Assembly: GCF_017873175.1 (NCBI RefSeq)
Contig: NZ_JAGGJW010000019.1
Coordinates: forward strand, 62,001-126,000
DNA: 64,000 nt
Reading direction: 5' to 3'
From: Neorhizobium petrolearium
GTDB lineage: Bacteria > Pseudomonadota > Alphaproteobacteria > Rhizobiales > Rhizobiaceae
Below are positions 33,939 to 42,807 of this stretch, piece after piece (position 1 is the stretch's first letter; every line of letters starts with the position of its first letter). Under the pieces are notes generated by a model. The model searched no databases. It was not told where the DNA came from and was given only the letters and a program-made list of their open reading frames with translations. The position numbers and the translations under genes were made by a program.

Positions 33939-36378
33939 GGGCGATCCCCCGTTGCTTAAGCCAGTGGAGAGGCCATGCGGCCCCGTGTTCGGAATGCAGG
34001 GCGCGAATGTGCTTCAAATCTTCCTTGCCGGATGCGCCGACAAAAGAGAGTGCAACGGGACCGAGCGCCATGTCGAAGAGCCTGCGGCCTTCGGGCGAGA
34101 CAACGTAGTATTCGCGCTTCGGAAGCGCCGCCGCGACAATCTCGATCTGACGGGTGTTGAAACCGATGCGCTCATAGAACTCGCGTGTACCGGACTCACG
34201 GGCCGCGCCGTTCGGCAGGCAGATTTTGGTCGGGCAGGACTCCTTCAGCACGTCGATGATGCCCGATCGCTCCGCATCCGAGATCGACTGGGTGGCGAGC
34301 ACGACGGCGCAATTGGCCTTGCGCAGCACCTTCAGCCACTCGCGGATCTTGTCCCGAAACACCGGGTGGCCGAGCATCAGCCAAGCCTCGTCGAGGATGA
34401 TGAGGCTTGGGTAGCCAGTCAGGCGTTTCTCGATGCGGCGGAACAGATAGGTGAGGACGGGGACGAGATTGCGCTCGCCCATGTTCATCAGTTCCTCGAT
34501 CTCGAAGCACTGAAACGCGCCGAGCGTCAGGCCATCCTCCTCGGCATCGAGAAGCTGACCCATGGGGCCATCGACGGTGTAGTGATGCAGCGCGTCCTTG
34601 ATCTCGCGCATCTGCACGCCAGATACGAAGTCCGAGAGCGAGCGGCCACGCGATTCCGCCATCAGCCCGATCTGCCGGGAGATGGCGTTGCGGTAGTCCG
34701 GGGTGATGGTCACACCCTGCAGCGCCACCAGGGTCTCGATCCATTCCGACGCCCAGGCGCGGTCGCCATCGGTCGAAAGCTCGGCAAGCGGGCAGAAAGC
34801 CAGCGCCCTCCCCTCGCTTTCTGCAGAAGGGCCGATATCGCCGCCGATCTGGTAGTGATCGCCATCGAGTCCGAGCGTCAGCGGCAGCATGGAGCCGCCT
34901 TTGTCGAAGGCAAAGACCTGGGCTTGGCTGTAGCGCCGGAACTGCGCGGCGATCAGTGCCAGCAGCGTCGACTTACCCGAACCGGTCGGCCCGAAGATCA
35001 GCGTGTGCCCGACATCGTCGACATGCAGATTGAGCCGGAACGGCGTCGAGCCGCTGGCAACCTGCATCAGCGGCGGTGAGCCAGGCGGATAGAACGGGCA
35101 AGGCGCCGTCGGGCTCCCCGACCAGACGCTATTGAGCGGGATAAGATCGGCGAGATTGCGCGTATTGATCAGCGGCTCGCGGATATTGGCATAGGAAACG
35201 CCGGGCAGGCTGCCGAGAAAGGCGTCTGTCGCATTGAGCGTCTCGATCCGTGCGGCGAAGCCTTCCGCCTGGATCAGCCGGCGGACCGCCTCGCACTTTT
35301 CCTGCAGGCGGGGCTGCACCTCGTCGAAAATCACGATAACGGGCGTGTAGTAGCCGTAGGCGACGAGCTGGGAGGAGGCTTCGGCGATCGCGTCCTCGGT
35401 CTCCGCCACCATCATCATGGCGTCCTGATCGACCGAACGGCTCTGTGTCTGGAACAGTTGATCGAAAAAGGGCCTGACTTTCTGCTGCCACTTCTTGCGG
35501 GTACGCTCGAGCCTCGCCCGTGCCTCCTCGGCATCGAGGAAGACGAAACGTGATGACCAGCGATAAGTGAGCGGCATCAGGTCGAGGCTGTTGAGGATGC
35601 CCGGCCAGCTCTCAGCCGCCAGACCGTCGATCGCCACGACGCCGAGGAAACGGTTCTCGACGACGGGCGTGAGACCATGCTGCAGCTCGGCCGTCACCAG
35701 CCAGTCGAGATACATCGGGATCTCGGGCAAGCGCACCGGATGGTTCTCGCCGGTGATGCAGAAGCGGATGAACTGGAACAGTTCGTCATAGCGGGCGACC
35801 CGGAAACCGCCGCGCTCTTTGGTCTCGCGTGTCATCATCCGGCGGATCGACACAACGTTCGCGAGATATTGCTCGACCTCGCGGATCGAGGTCAGGAAGC
35901 TTTCGAGCGCCTTATCGGCGTGAGTTGCGGAACGACTGGCCGCATCCGAATAGACATAGCGGGTCAGCCCCGAGCGCCGCGGCTCCGGCGGCCGCCATGT
36001 CAGGATCAGTGCGTGCCGGCTCTCGAAATGGCCCCTCTCCTTCTGGAAATGCGCTCGCCTTTCGGCGTCGATCGCCAGCGTGACCGGATCGGGGAAGTGG
36101 CAATCATCCTCGGCCGGATAATCGCCTGTCGGAACCCGGACGGCCTCGACCTGGATCATCCATCCGGAGCCGAGCCGAGACAGGATCGCGTTGATCTGCC
36201 GCGACACCTCGTTGCGCTCGGCGTCGGTCGAGCTCTCGCTGTCCGGCCCGGCGAAATACCAGCCGGCCATCAGCGAGCCGTCCTTGAGCAGGATCACGCC
36301 GTTGTCGACCAAGCCGGCATAGGGCACCAGATCGGCAAACGACGGTCCCGAATGACGGAAAGATTTGAGGGCAACCAT
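33910..36378 (-). CDS. trbE: Conjugal transfer ATPase TrbE (VirB4-like)
   Basis: An 822-residue ATPase. The N-terminal CagE/TrbE/VirB domain precedes Walker A GPTGSGKSTLLALIA (about residue 460) and Walker B LIILDEAWLMLGHP (about 655). It powers assembly of the mating-pair channel and pilus at the inner membrane. GAGGG lies upstream of the ATG. Length is normal for TrbE. Confidence 0.96.
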   Translation of the reverse strand: MVALKSFRHSGPSFADLVPYAGLVDNGVILLKDGSLMAGWYFAGPDSESSTDAERNEVSRQINAILSRLGSGWMIQVEAVRVPTGDYPAEDDCHFPDPVTLAIDAERRAHFQKERGHFESRHALILTWRPPEPRRSGLTRYVYSDAASRSATHADKALESFLTSIREVEQYLANVVSIRRMMTRETKERGGFRVARYDELFQFIRFCITGENHPVRLPEIPMYLDWLVTAELQHGLTPVVENRFLGVVAIDGLAAESWPGILNSLDLMPLTYRWSSRFVFLDAEEARARLERTRKKWQQKVRPFFDQLFQTQSRSVDQDAMMMVAETEDAIAEASSQLVAYGYYTPVIVIFDEVQPRLQEKCEAVRRLIQAEGFAARIETLNATDAFLGSLPGVSYANIREPLINTRNLADLIPLNSVWSGSPTAPCPFYPPGSPPLMQVASGSTPFRLNLHVDDVGHTLIFGPTGSGKSTLLALIAAQFRRYSQAQVFAFDKGGSMLPLTLGLDGDHYQIGGDIGPSAESEGRALAFCPLAELSTDGDRAWASEWIETLVALQGVTITPDYRNAISRQIGLMAESRGRSLSDFVSGVQMREIKDALHHYTVDGPMGQLLDAEEDGLTLGAFQCFEIEELMNMGERNLVPVLTYLFRRIEKRLTGYPSLIILDEAWLMLGHPVFRDKIREWLKVLRKANCAVVLATQSISDAERSGIIDVLKESCPTKICLPNGAARESGTREFYERIGFNTRQIEIVAAALPKREYYVVSPEGRRLFDMALGPVALSFVGASGKEDLKHIRALHSEHGAAWPLHWLKQRGIAHADTLFPAE

Positions 36379-36387
36379 CTCGATCCC

Positions 36388-36687
36388 TCAGAACCCGCGC
36401 CAGGGTGACGGCGTCGCGCGATAGAATGTCTTGTAAGAGATGTGCCGAATATAGACCCTCCGCATGAGGGGATCGGCCTTTGCCATCATGCGCAGCGCCG
36501 CGACAGCGACCAGCCAGATTGCGATACCGAAGAGCGCCGCGTACCAGGTCAGCACGACGAAGATCAGAATGACGGCGGCAAGCGCGGTCAACAGCACGAG
36601 CTCGCGGTCAGCACCCATCAGCAGGTTCGGACGCGACAGCGCCCTGTGCACGCGCGAACGGGACAGCCTGGAGCTGGCCTCAGCCAT
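36388..36687 (-). CDS. trbD: Conjugal transfer protein TrbD (VirB3-like)
   Basis: A 99-residue inner-membrane protein. The ATG giving MAEASSRLSRSRVHRALSRP overlaps the end of trbC; the open frame upstream of it lies inside trbC. Two membrane segments (LVLLTALAAVILIFVVLTWYAALFGIAIWLVAVAAL) and an Arg-rich end (MRRVYIRHISYKTFYRA) are typical of VirB3/TrbD. Confidence 0.93.
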   Translation of the reverse strand: MAEASSRLSRSRVHRALSRPNLLMGADRELVLLTALAAVILIFVVLTWYAALFGIAIWLVAVAALRMMAKADPLMRRVYIRHISYKTFYRATPSPWRGF

Positions 36688-37084
36688 GAGCCCCCTCCCC
36701 TTCCGTGTGAAGCGTTGCCGTCGGCTCGGTGATGTCAGGCGCCGATTGCACTTCGGCCTCGCCGATGCTGGCGCCGGTCGCACCGAAGAGGGCGACGATC
36801 TGCGTAGCGCCGAGCAGAACCCCGCCGACGAGGGCGACGTAGCAAAGCCTTCTCGCGAAATCATTGAGCTCGCCGCCGAATATGAGCATGGCGCCGGCGA
36901 TTGCCACAGCTGCCAGAGCGATGAAGCCGGCAACAGGCCCGGTGATGGACTGCTGGATCTGCTGTAACGGCGACTCCCATGGGAGGCCGCCGCCACCCGA
37001 GGACGCCAATGCCGGCTCTGCCAGGGCGAGAGAGATGGCGGCGAGGCCCAAGCAGGCGAGCGTGATCTTCGTCTTATGCGACAT
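36680..37084 (-). CDS. trbC: Conjugal transfer pilin TrbC (VirB2-like)
   Basis: A 134-residue prepilin. The ATG giving MSHKTKITLACLGLAA has GAGGA six bases upstream. A signal peptide ends near ALAEPALAS, followed by the two hydrophobic helices of the TrbC/VirB2 pilin (ITGPVAGFIALAAVAIAGAMLIF and RLCYVALVGGVLLGATQIVAL). In IncP the mature pilin is cyclised. Confidence 0.93.
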   Translation of the reverse strand: MSHKTKITLACLGLAAISLALAEPALASSGGGGLPWESPLQQIQQSITGPVAGFIALAAVAIAGAMLIFGGELNDFARRLCYVALVGGVLLGATQIVALFGATGASIGEAEVQSAPDITEPTATLHTEGEGAHG

Positions 37085-38045
37085 GGCTGTCCTCATCGAT
37101 CTGGGCGTAATGTTCGGTTCGGTAGCGGGCGTTATTGAACCCCTCGACATGGATCACCTCGCGGACCCGCCTGCCGTTGCTCATGCGCTCGATGGAGACG
37201 ACGAGATCGACCGCCTCGCCGATCACTTCCTGCATGGGCTGCTGGCTGGCTTCAGCCGTCAGTTGCTCCAGCCGGCGCAAGGCCGACATCGCCGTGTTGG
37301 AGTGGATGGTGGTGACGCCGCCCGGATGGCCGGTGTTCCATGCCTTGAGCAGTGTCAGTGCAGCGCCGTCGCGGACCTCGCCGACGATGATGCGGTCAGG
37401 TCTCAGACGCATCGTGCTCTTCAGGAGCCGGGCCATATCGACCGTGTCGGTGGTATGCAGGCACACAGCGTTTTCCGCCGCGCATTGGATCTCGGCCGTA
37501 TCTTCCAGGATGACCATGCGATCGTCCGGCGTCGTCGCGACGATCTCGGCGATGACGGCGTTTGCAAGCGTCGTCTTGCCGGACCCGGTACCGCCGGAAA
37601 TGACGATGTTCATGCGCGATGCGATTGCGCTGCGCAGAACCGAGGCCTGTCCTTCGGTCATGACCTTCGACTTCACGTATTCGTCGAGTGGGATGAGCCG
37701 CGACGCCCGTCTCCGGATCGTGAACGCAGGCGCCGATACCACCGGCGGCAGCAAGCCCTCGAACCGATGCCCGCCGATCGGCAGTTCGCCGGAAATGATC
37801 GGCTGCTCATCGTCGGCTTCCGACTGTAGCGCATGGGCGACGCTGCCGATGACGACTTCGGCAGTGGCGGCACTCATCGCGCCGGCCGGGGCAACGCCGT
37901 GCCCCAGCCGTTCGATGAACAGCCTGCCGTCGGGATTGAGCATGATCTCGACCACCGTTGGATCGTCGAGTGCGAAGCAAAGCTGGTCGCCGAGGGCGTC
38001 CTGCAGTTTGCGCACAAGGCGGGGATGGGAACGGAGCTGGGTCAC
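37074..38045 (-). CDS. trbB: Conjugal transfer ATPase TrbB (VirB11-like)
   Basis: A 323-residue traffic ATPase. Walker A SGGTGSGKTTLANAVI, the Asp box VILEDTAEIQC and Walker B RPDRIIVGEVRDGAALTLLKAWNTGHPGGVTTIHSN are intact. It forms a hexameric ring at the base of the secretion channel. The start overlaps the traI stop (ATGA), so translation is coupled. Confidence 0.96.
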   Translation of the reverse strand: MTQLRSHPRLVRKLQDALGDQLCFALDDPTVVEIMLNPDGRLFIERLGHGVAPAGAMSAATAEVVIGSVAHALQSEADDEQPIISGELPIGGHRFEGLLPPVVSAPAFTIRRRASRLIPLDEYVKSKVMTEGQASVLRSAIASRMNIVISGGTGSGKTTLANAVIAEIVATTPDDRMVILEDTAEIQCAAENAVCLHTTDTVDMARLLKSTMRLRPDRIIVGEVRDGAALTLLKAWNTGHPGGVTTIHSNTAMSALRRLEQLTAEASQQPMQEVIGEAVDLVVSIERMSNGRRVREVIHVEGFNNARYRTEHYAQIDEDSHVA

Positions 38046-38677
38046 GCGGCGCTCCTCAAAGGACCGACGTCACTATGCTCGACGGTCGAACGGTAACCTT
38101 CCGGGCAAACCGTGTCGAAGCTGGCGCGATCAGCGGGCAAGCTACCCGCCACGGCGATGGTGTTACCGATCGCCACCGGATCGCCGAGACGGCGCATCGG
38201 CCATCCCGCACGCTTCAGGATACGTTCGAAGCGGAGATCGGTCGCTGTGACGATCTCCGTGTAACCATTTGCCATCGACCATTCGATGATGCCGGCGAAC
38301 ATGGTGAGCGTCACCTGATGGAGGCTCCCTCCCCTCCCCACTTCCAGGGACGTGTCGACGCAGAAGCGTGAGCTCTCGACCTTCGCTGCACGGGCATTGA
38401 GCGAGCCGCGCTCCAGCAGTTGTGGGAATGTCCGTTCCAGCATCGTTGGACCGTATCCGGGCAGCAGGCGTGCGCAGCCGACTACCTTCTGCTCGGCCGA
38501 GATCGCCAAGATGTAGGTTGGGCGGAGATCATCGTACTGATCCCGCTCTCCCTGTTCGGTGACGGTGACATCCCATTCCAGGCGGCCGCCAAACACCGCG
38601 GCCCGAAGACGGTGCATCTGATTCAAATAGTTGCGGTTAAGTGCGTAGTGATCGGGTGAGACGCTCAGAATCTGCAT
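38042..38677 (-). CDS. traI: Acyl-homoserine lactone synthase TraI
   Basis: A 211-residue LuxI-family enzyme making an N-acyl-homoserine lactone from S-adenosylmethionine and acyl-ACP; in Ti plasmids the product is 3-oxo-C8-HSL. Conserved residues are visible in RAAVFGGRLEWDV, QYDDLRPTYIL, GCARLLPGYGPTML and VESSRFCVD. It is the first gene of the trb operon, and tra boxes upstream allow positive feedback by TraR. No traR or traM is present in this window. Confidence 0.95.
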   Translation of the reverse strand: MQILSVSPDHYALNRNYLNQMHRLRAAVFGGRLEWDVTVTEQGERDQYDDLRPTYILAISAEQKVVGCARLLPGYGPTMLERTFPQLLERGSLNARAAKVESSRFCVDTSLEVGRGGSLHQVTLTMFAGIIEWSMANGYTEIVTATDLRFERILKRAGWPMRRLGDPVAIGNTIAVAGSLPADRASFDTVCPEGYRSTVEHSDVGPLRSAA

Positions 38678-38735
38678 TGTAATCTCCGCATGACTTGATC
38701 AGGCGAAGGGAAATCATCTCGCGATGCGTGTGGCT

Positions 38736-38753
38736 ATGTGCAGATTTGCATCC
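38736..38753. promoter_or_regulatory. tra box (TraR-binding site), traI-proximal
   Basis: ATGTGCAGATTTGCATCC closely matches the Ti-plasmid tra box (consensus ACGTGCAGATCTGCACAT). It lies about 60 bases upstream of the traI start, a position suited to activation of the traI-trb promoter. Confidence 0.85.
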
Positions 38754-38824
38754 GGTGATTCTACCGAATCGGCGCTACAACTCTCGAAAATCGGGCGGAA
38801 GCCGGAATCTAAAATGTTGATAAG

Positions 38825-38842
38825 AGGTGCAGATCTGCATTT
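38825..38842. promoter_or_regulatory. tra box (TraR-binding site), repA-proximal
   Basis: AGGTGCAGATCTGCATTT contains the perfect palindromic core TGCAGATCTGCA. Two boxes between divergent traI-trb and repABC reproduce the Ti-plasmid arrangement in which TraR raises both transfer and copy number. Confidence 0.88.
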
Positions 38843-38931
38843 CCTCCGAGCCGCCGCGAACTACGGGAGTCAGGCTAACTATAAGATAATGATCGATTAA
38901 TCCGAGTTCTGTTTGGATTGGGCGAAAGCTC

Positions 38932-38950
38932 GTTAACCTGTTGTTAACCT
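38932..38950. repeat. Paired GTTAACCT elements upstream of repA
   Basis: GTTAACCT occurs at 38932-38939 and 38943-38950, 11 bases (one helical turn) apart, about 100 bases before the repA start. GTTAAC is itself palindromic. It could be an autoregulatory site for RepA/RepB or part of the repA promoter. It is not a match to the 16-base parS consensus. Confidence 0.45.
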
Positions 38951-39052
38951 TAAATGTCTTGCAGCATTGTCGGAATCGGCTGATAGTTGCGCAAATGATG
39001 GCCGCGCGGCCGTTTTTTCGAAAGTGTTGCTATCTAGGAAATAGTTTGCGAA

Positions 39053-40243
39053 ATGAGCCACCCGGAGCCCAACCGATTTGATCTCGAGATCGCCCAGCAA
39101 GGGTCAAAGATCTCGAGCGCGCTGCATATGTTGCGCAGTCAACAATATCCGCCCGACGCTCGCAAGGGGTTGAGAAAGTTTCAGCTCGGCGAAGTCGCCG
39201 AGTTCATGGGGGTAACTCAAAGCCATCTCAGGCAAATCCATTCCGAGGGCAAGGGTCCGGAGATCGAGACCATTGGCGGTCGGCGCTATTATACGGCCGA
39301 ACAGATGCTCGAGCTTCGTGAATATCTGGAGGCCAACAAGAAATCGGACAAAAGGTATTACATGCCGCAGCGAAGGCCGGGGGAGCCGCTGCAGGTCTTG
39401 TCCGTCGTAAACTTCAAAGGTGGTAGCGGCAAGACCACCACTGCTGCACATTTGGCGCAGTATCTTGCCCTCACCGGCCACCGTGTCCTCTCTATCGACC
39501 TTGATCCCCAGGCATCCTTGACATCGCTCTTCGGCATCCAGCCGGAGCTAGATGAAGTAGCCTCGTTGTACGAAGCGCTCCGCTTTGACGAGGAGCGTAG
39601 ATCGATCTCCGAGATCATTCAGAGGACCAATATCCCCGGCCTGGACGTCGTTCCTGCAAGCCTGATCTTGCAAGAATATGAGTATGACGTGCCACTGGCG
39701 ATTTCGTCACAAAACGGCTCCGAAGGTCGACTGTTTCACATGCGTATCGTCAACGCCTTGAAGGAGGTTGACGATAAGTACGATGTGGTGGTCATCGACT
39801 GCCCTCCCCAACTTGGCTACCTGACACTGACAGCCTTGATGGCTTCGACAGGCATTCTGATCACCATCCATCCACAGATGCTGGACGTTATGTCGATGAG
39901 CCAGTTTCTGATGATGCTCGGCGGAATTATGACTCCTGTTGCCGAGGCTGGAGCGCAAATCCGCGTTGAATGGTTCCGATACCTCGTCACGCGATTTGAA
40001 CCAACGGACATTCCACAGGCTCAAATGGTCGGCTTCATGCAGTCCATGTTCGCTCAGCACTTGCTCAAGAACCCTGTCTTGAAATCCACCGCGATTTCCG
40101 ACGCCTCCATTAAAAAGCAGACGCTATATGAGGTCGAGAGGGGAGAGTTTGTTCGTTCGACTTATGACCGCGCCATGGAAAGTCTCAACGCCGCGAATGG
40201 CGAGATCGTGGAACTGGTCCACAGCGCATGGGGGCGGAAATGA
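39053..40243 (+). CDS. repA: Plasmid partitioning protein RepA (ParA-like)
   Basis: A 396-residue ParA-family ATPase. An N-terminal HTH region (LGEVAEFMGVTQSHLRQIHSEGKGPEI) precedes the deviant Walker A FKGGSGKTTTAAHLAQYLAL (about residue 124) and Walker B VVIDCPPQLGYLTL. It drives plasmid segregation with RepB and represses the repABC promoter. GGAAAT upstream of the ATG is a weak ribosome site. Confidence 0.96.
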   Translation: MSHPEPNRFDLEIAQQGSKISSALHMLRSQQYPPDARKGLRKFQLGEVAEFMGVTQSHLRQIHSEGKGPEIETIGGRRYYTAEQMLELREYLEANKKSDKRYYMPQRRPGEPLQVLSVVNFKGGSGKTTTAAHLAQYLALTGHRVLSIDLDPQASLTSLFGIQPELDEVASLYEALRFDEERRSISEIIQRTNIPGLDVVPASLILQEYEYDVPLAISSQNGSEGRLFHMRIVNALKEVDDKYDVVVIDCPPQLGYLTLTALMASTGILITIHPQMLDVMSMSQFLMMLGGIMTPVAEAGAQIRVEWFRYLVTRFEPTDIPQAQMVGFMQSMFAQHLLKNPVLKSTAISDASIKKQTLYEVERGEFVRSTYDRAMESLNAANGEIVELVHSAWGRK

Positions 40244-40327
40244 GAAACTTGTCAGCCGTTTTTTTCGCCGTTTTTGCAAGAATAAACAGTAGCTTATCGG
40301 AGTTGAAAGCGAAGCCGGAGGCGCGTG

Positions 40328-41323
40328 ATGTCTCGTAAGAATCCCTTTGCAACATTGGATATCGCTTCGATCTCGGCGGAAGCGGCCCCTGCCAAACCTG
40401 GTTACGGCATGACTGGCGCCGCCAAGACGGTCGTTCGCTCAATCGAGGACCTGGCTGAGAACGCCAAAAAGCTCATGGAAGGCGAAGTGATCGTGGAACT
40501 GGATCCTCGTTCACTTGACGTTTCCTTCGTAGCGGACCGTCTGTCTGATGACGATGAAGAATATCAGGAGCTGAAAGAGGCCATCAAAGCGTCAGGGCAA
40601 ACGACCCCTATCCTTGTTCGGCCGAGCCCCAAGGACGCGCAGCGCTACATGGTGGTCTTCGGCCACCGCCGTCTAAAGGTCGCCCGTGAACTCGGGATAC
40701 CGGTGAAAGCCGTCGTTAAGACACTCGACGACATCACGTCTGCGATTGCCCAAGGGCAAGAGAATTCTGCCCGCGCGAACCTTTCGTTCATCGAACGGGC
40801 CTACTTCGCCCAAAACCTTCTGGCCACCGGAATGAGCAAGGATGTGGTGAGGTCGTCACTCGCGATCGACGAAGCCATGCTCTCGAAGATGCTGAGCGTC
40901 ATCGAGATCGTACCAGCGGCCATGCTCAAGGCGCTTGGCGCATCGAAGAAGATCGGTCGCGACAAGTGGCTCAACCTGCGCCAGATCCTTCTCAACCCCG
41001 CCCACTTGGCAGTCGCGTGCGATTACATCTCTTCGGATGAATTCATTGCGATCGCTGAAGAAAAGAGGTTCGACGACCTTCTCGGCTACTTGAAAAAGTA
41101 CAAGGCCAAGTCGGCAGCGAAAAAACCCAAGCGTGACGCCGCCGAAAAGGAATGGACCGCGAGCGACAGCTCGTTGAGTTTCGTCATGAATGCGAAGTCG
41201 AAGAAGGTCGCCATCGAACTCTCAAACGCCGAGGCGCGGCCCTTCAGCGACTGGCTATCGACCCATATCGATCGTCTTTACAGCGAATACAGGCGATCAA
41301 AATCTGAAGCTGATGGAGACTAG
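40328..41323 (+). CDS. repB: Plasmid partitioning protein RepB (ParB-like)
   Basis: A 331-residue ParB-family centromere-binding protein. The ATG giving MSRKNPFATLD was chosen over the GTG one codon earlier, because this N-terminus is conserved in RepB and GGAG lies seven bases upstream. The ParB/Srx domain (QTTPILVRPSPKDAQRYMVVFGHRRLKVARELGIPV) and an HTH region (SFIERAYFAQNLLATGMSKDVVRSSLAI) are present. No parS site matching the usual consensus was found. Confidence 0.96.
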   Translation: MSRKNPFATLDIASISAEAAPAKPGYGMTGAAKTVVRSIEDLAENAKKLMEGEVIVELDPRSLDVSFVADRLSDDDEEYQELKEAIKASGQTTPILVRPSPKDAQRYMVVFGHRRLKVARELGIPVKAVVKTLDDITSAIAQGQENSARANLSFIERAYFAQNLLATGMSKDVVRSSLAIDEAMLSKMLSVIEIVPAAMLKALGASKKIGRDKWLNLRQILLNPAHLAVACDYISSDEFIAIAEEKRFDDLLGYLKKYKAKSAAKKPKRDAAEKEWTASDSSLSFVMNAKSKKVAIELSNAEARPFSDWLSTHIDRLYSEYRRSKSEADGD

Positions 41324-41329
41324 TACGCG

Positions 41330-41369
41330 AAAGAAAAAGGCCCCCAAGCGGTAAAACCGTGGAAGCCCT
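41330..41369 (-). terminator. Intrinsic terminator of the ctRNA
   Basis: Minus-strand hairpin formed by GGCTTCC and GGGGGCC around an inner CGG/CCG stem with a TTTTA loop, followed by CTTTTTCTTT just inside the repB end. Confidence 0.7.
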
Positions 41370-41386
41370 TCTCGTTATCCGTAGCA
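41330..41386 (-). ncRNA. Countertranscript RNA (ctRNA/IncA) in the repB-repC gap
   Basis: The repB-repC gap of RepABC plasmids encodes a short antisense RNA that limits RepC synthesis. On the minus strand a promoter with TTGACT (41416-41421) and GATTCT (41393-41398), exactly 17 bases apart, is followed by a roughly 57-base transcript. It ends in a hairpin whose arms GGCTTCC and GGGGGCC enclose an inner CGG-CCG stem, followed by TTTTTCTTT. Size and structure match known ctRNAs. The exact ends are inferred. Confidence 0.8.
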
Positions 41387-41392
41387 AGATCG

Positions 41393-41421
41393 AGAATCGC
41401 ATTTCCCGGAATCCCAGTCAA
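41393..41421 (-). promoter_or_regulatory. ctRNA promoter
   Basis: Minus-strand TTGACT and GATTCT boxes with a 17-base spacer, directly upstream of the inferred ctRNA start. Confidence 0.65.
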
Positions 41422-41481
41422 GAGTCTTTGGCACCGTTTTGGTGAGCGGATTTCTTTTGCCTAAAGAAAGGTGAGAGAAAA

Positions 41482-42795
41482 ATGCAATCGGGAAGTGTGA
41501 CGACGCCCTTCGGGCGGCGGCCGATGACGCTCGGCCAAATTTCAAGCCAGATGGCGGCAAAAGCAATCAAGCCGGACGCCGTGGCTCACAAGTGGCAGGT
41601 TTTCCAGCATATTCGTGAGGCGAGGGAACTCATCGGCGCTACAGATCGCGGGCTTGCGATCCTGAATGCATTGCTGACCTTCCATCCGGAAACCGCTCTT
41701 ACAGGCGATGCCGAGCTTGTCGTCTGGCCATCCAACGAACAGCTTATGGCGCGTGCCAACGGGATGCCGCCGACGACGCTGCGTCGGCATCTTGCCGTGC
41801 TGGTCGACTGCGGTCTCATTATTCGGCGCGACAGCCCGAACGGCAAGCGCTTCGCGCGCAAGGGTAGGGGAGGGGAGATCGAGCAGGCTTACGGGTTTGA
41901 TCTCTCGCCGATCGTTGCGCGAGCAGAGGAATTCCGCGACCTCGCTTTGGCGGTGCAGACCGAGAAGAAGGCATTCAGGGTCGCGAAGGAGCGCTTGACA
42001 CTCGTGCGCCGCGACATCGTCAAGCTGATTGAGACCGGGATTGAGGAGCACGTTCCTGGCAATTGGGGCAGGGTCACGCAGACCTACCAGCAGATCGTGA
42101 GCCGCTTGCCACGCTCGGCGCCACGCCAGCTCGTAGAGGATGTGTGGCAGCAACTTCACGAACTCTACGTCGAAATCCGTGACGTGTTGGAATTATTCGT
42201 GAAAAACGAGAATCCGGACGCCAATGAGTCCCATTCTGGACGCCACATACAGAGTTCAAAACCAGACTCTAATTTTGAATCTGAAACCAGCTTTAGAGAA
42301 GACGTAGAAGCGGGCGGCAACGTTGCGGAAACCGACAACGTACGGAGCTTGCCGAAGCGGGAATTGCCTTTGGGGATCGTGCTGGACGCCTGCCCTGGGG
42401 TGCGAGAACTGACCACCGGCGGCGAAATCCGGCAGTGGCGGGATTTTTTGGCCGCGGCTGAGCTTGCGCGGCCGATGCTGGGGATCAGCCCGAGCGCTTG
42501 GCGGGAGGCCCGCGAGGTCCTGGGCGAGCAGCACGCGGCGATCACGCTTGCGGCGATCTACCAACGGGCTGAGCAGATCAACAACGCCGGCGGCTACCTC
42601 CGCAAGCTGACAGATCGTGCCCGGGACGGCAAATTCTCAACCTGGCCGATGATCATGGCCTTGCTCCGAGCCAAGCTCGACGCGCAGAAGTCCGTTGACA
42701 CGGATGCGCCGCACCCGTCAGATCCGGTGGACGGCGTCGGGGGGATGCGCATCTCGGAAGCGCTGCTGAAAACCCTGCGAAAGCCGAGGGCTTAA
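41482..42795 (+). CDS. repC: Replication initiator RepC
   Basis: A 437-residue initiator of the RepABC family, which acts in cis at an origin inside its own coding sequence. The N-terminal domain (GATDRGLAILNALLTFHPETALTGDAELVVWPSNEQLMARANGMPPTTLRRHLAVLVDCGLIIRRDSPNGKRFARKG) contains the DNA-binding region. A variable linker follows, then the conserved C-terminus (NNAGGYLRKLTDRARDGKFSTWPMIMALLRA). AAAGGTGAGAG precedes the ATG. Translation is controlled by the ctRNA in the leader. Confidence 0.96.
   Translation: MQSGSVTTPFGRRPMTLGQISSQMAAKAIKPDAVAHKWQVFQHIREARELIGATDRGLAILNALLTFHPETALTGDAELVVWPSNEQLMARANGMPPTTLRRHLAVLVDCGLIIRRDSPNGKRFARKGRGGEIEQAYGFDLSPIVARAEEFRDLALAVQTEKKAFRVAKERLTLVRRDIVKLIETGIEEHVPGNWGRVTQTYQQIVSRLPRSAPRQLVEDVWQQLHELYVEIRDVLELFVKNENPDANESHSGRHIQSSKPDSNFESETSFREDVEAGGNVAETDNVRSLPKRELPLGIVLDACPGVRELTTGGEIRQWRDFLAAAELARPMLGISPSAWREAREVLGEQHAAITLAAIYQRAEQINNAGGYLRKLTDRARDGKFSTWPMIMALLRAKLDAQKSVDTDAPHPSDPVDGVGGMRISEALLKTLRKPRA
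42226..42305. other. AT-rich stretch in repC, probable oriV
   Basis: Within repC the sequence coding for the linker (around SKPDSNFESETSF) is clearly richer in A and T than the rest of the gene. RepABC origins map to such an AT-rich patch in repC. Assignment by analogy. Confidence 0.55.
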
Positions 42796-42807
42796 TGGGT
42801 GGCAGGG

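Noticed and set aside
33748..35079. A 443-codon open frame on the plus strand across trbE and trbJ
   Set aside because: A shadow of the high-GC trbE reading frame; no start signal or recognisable domain.
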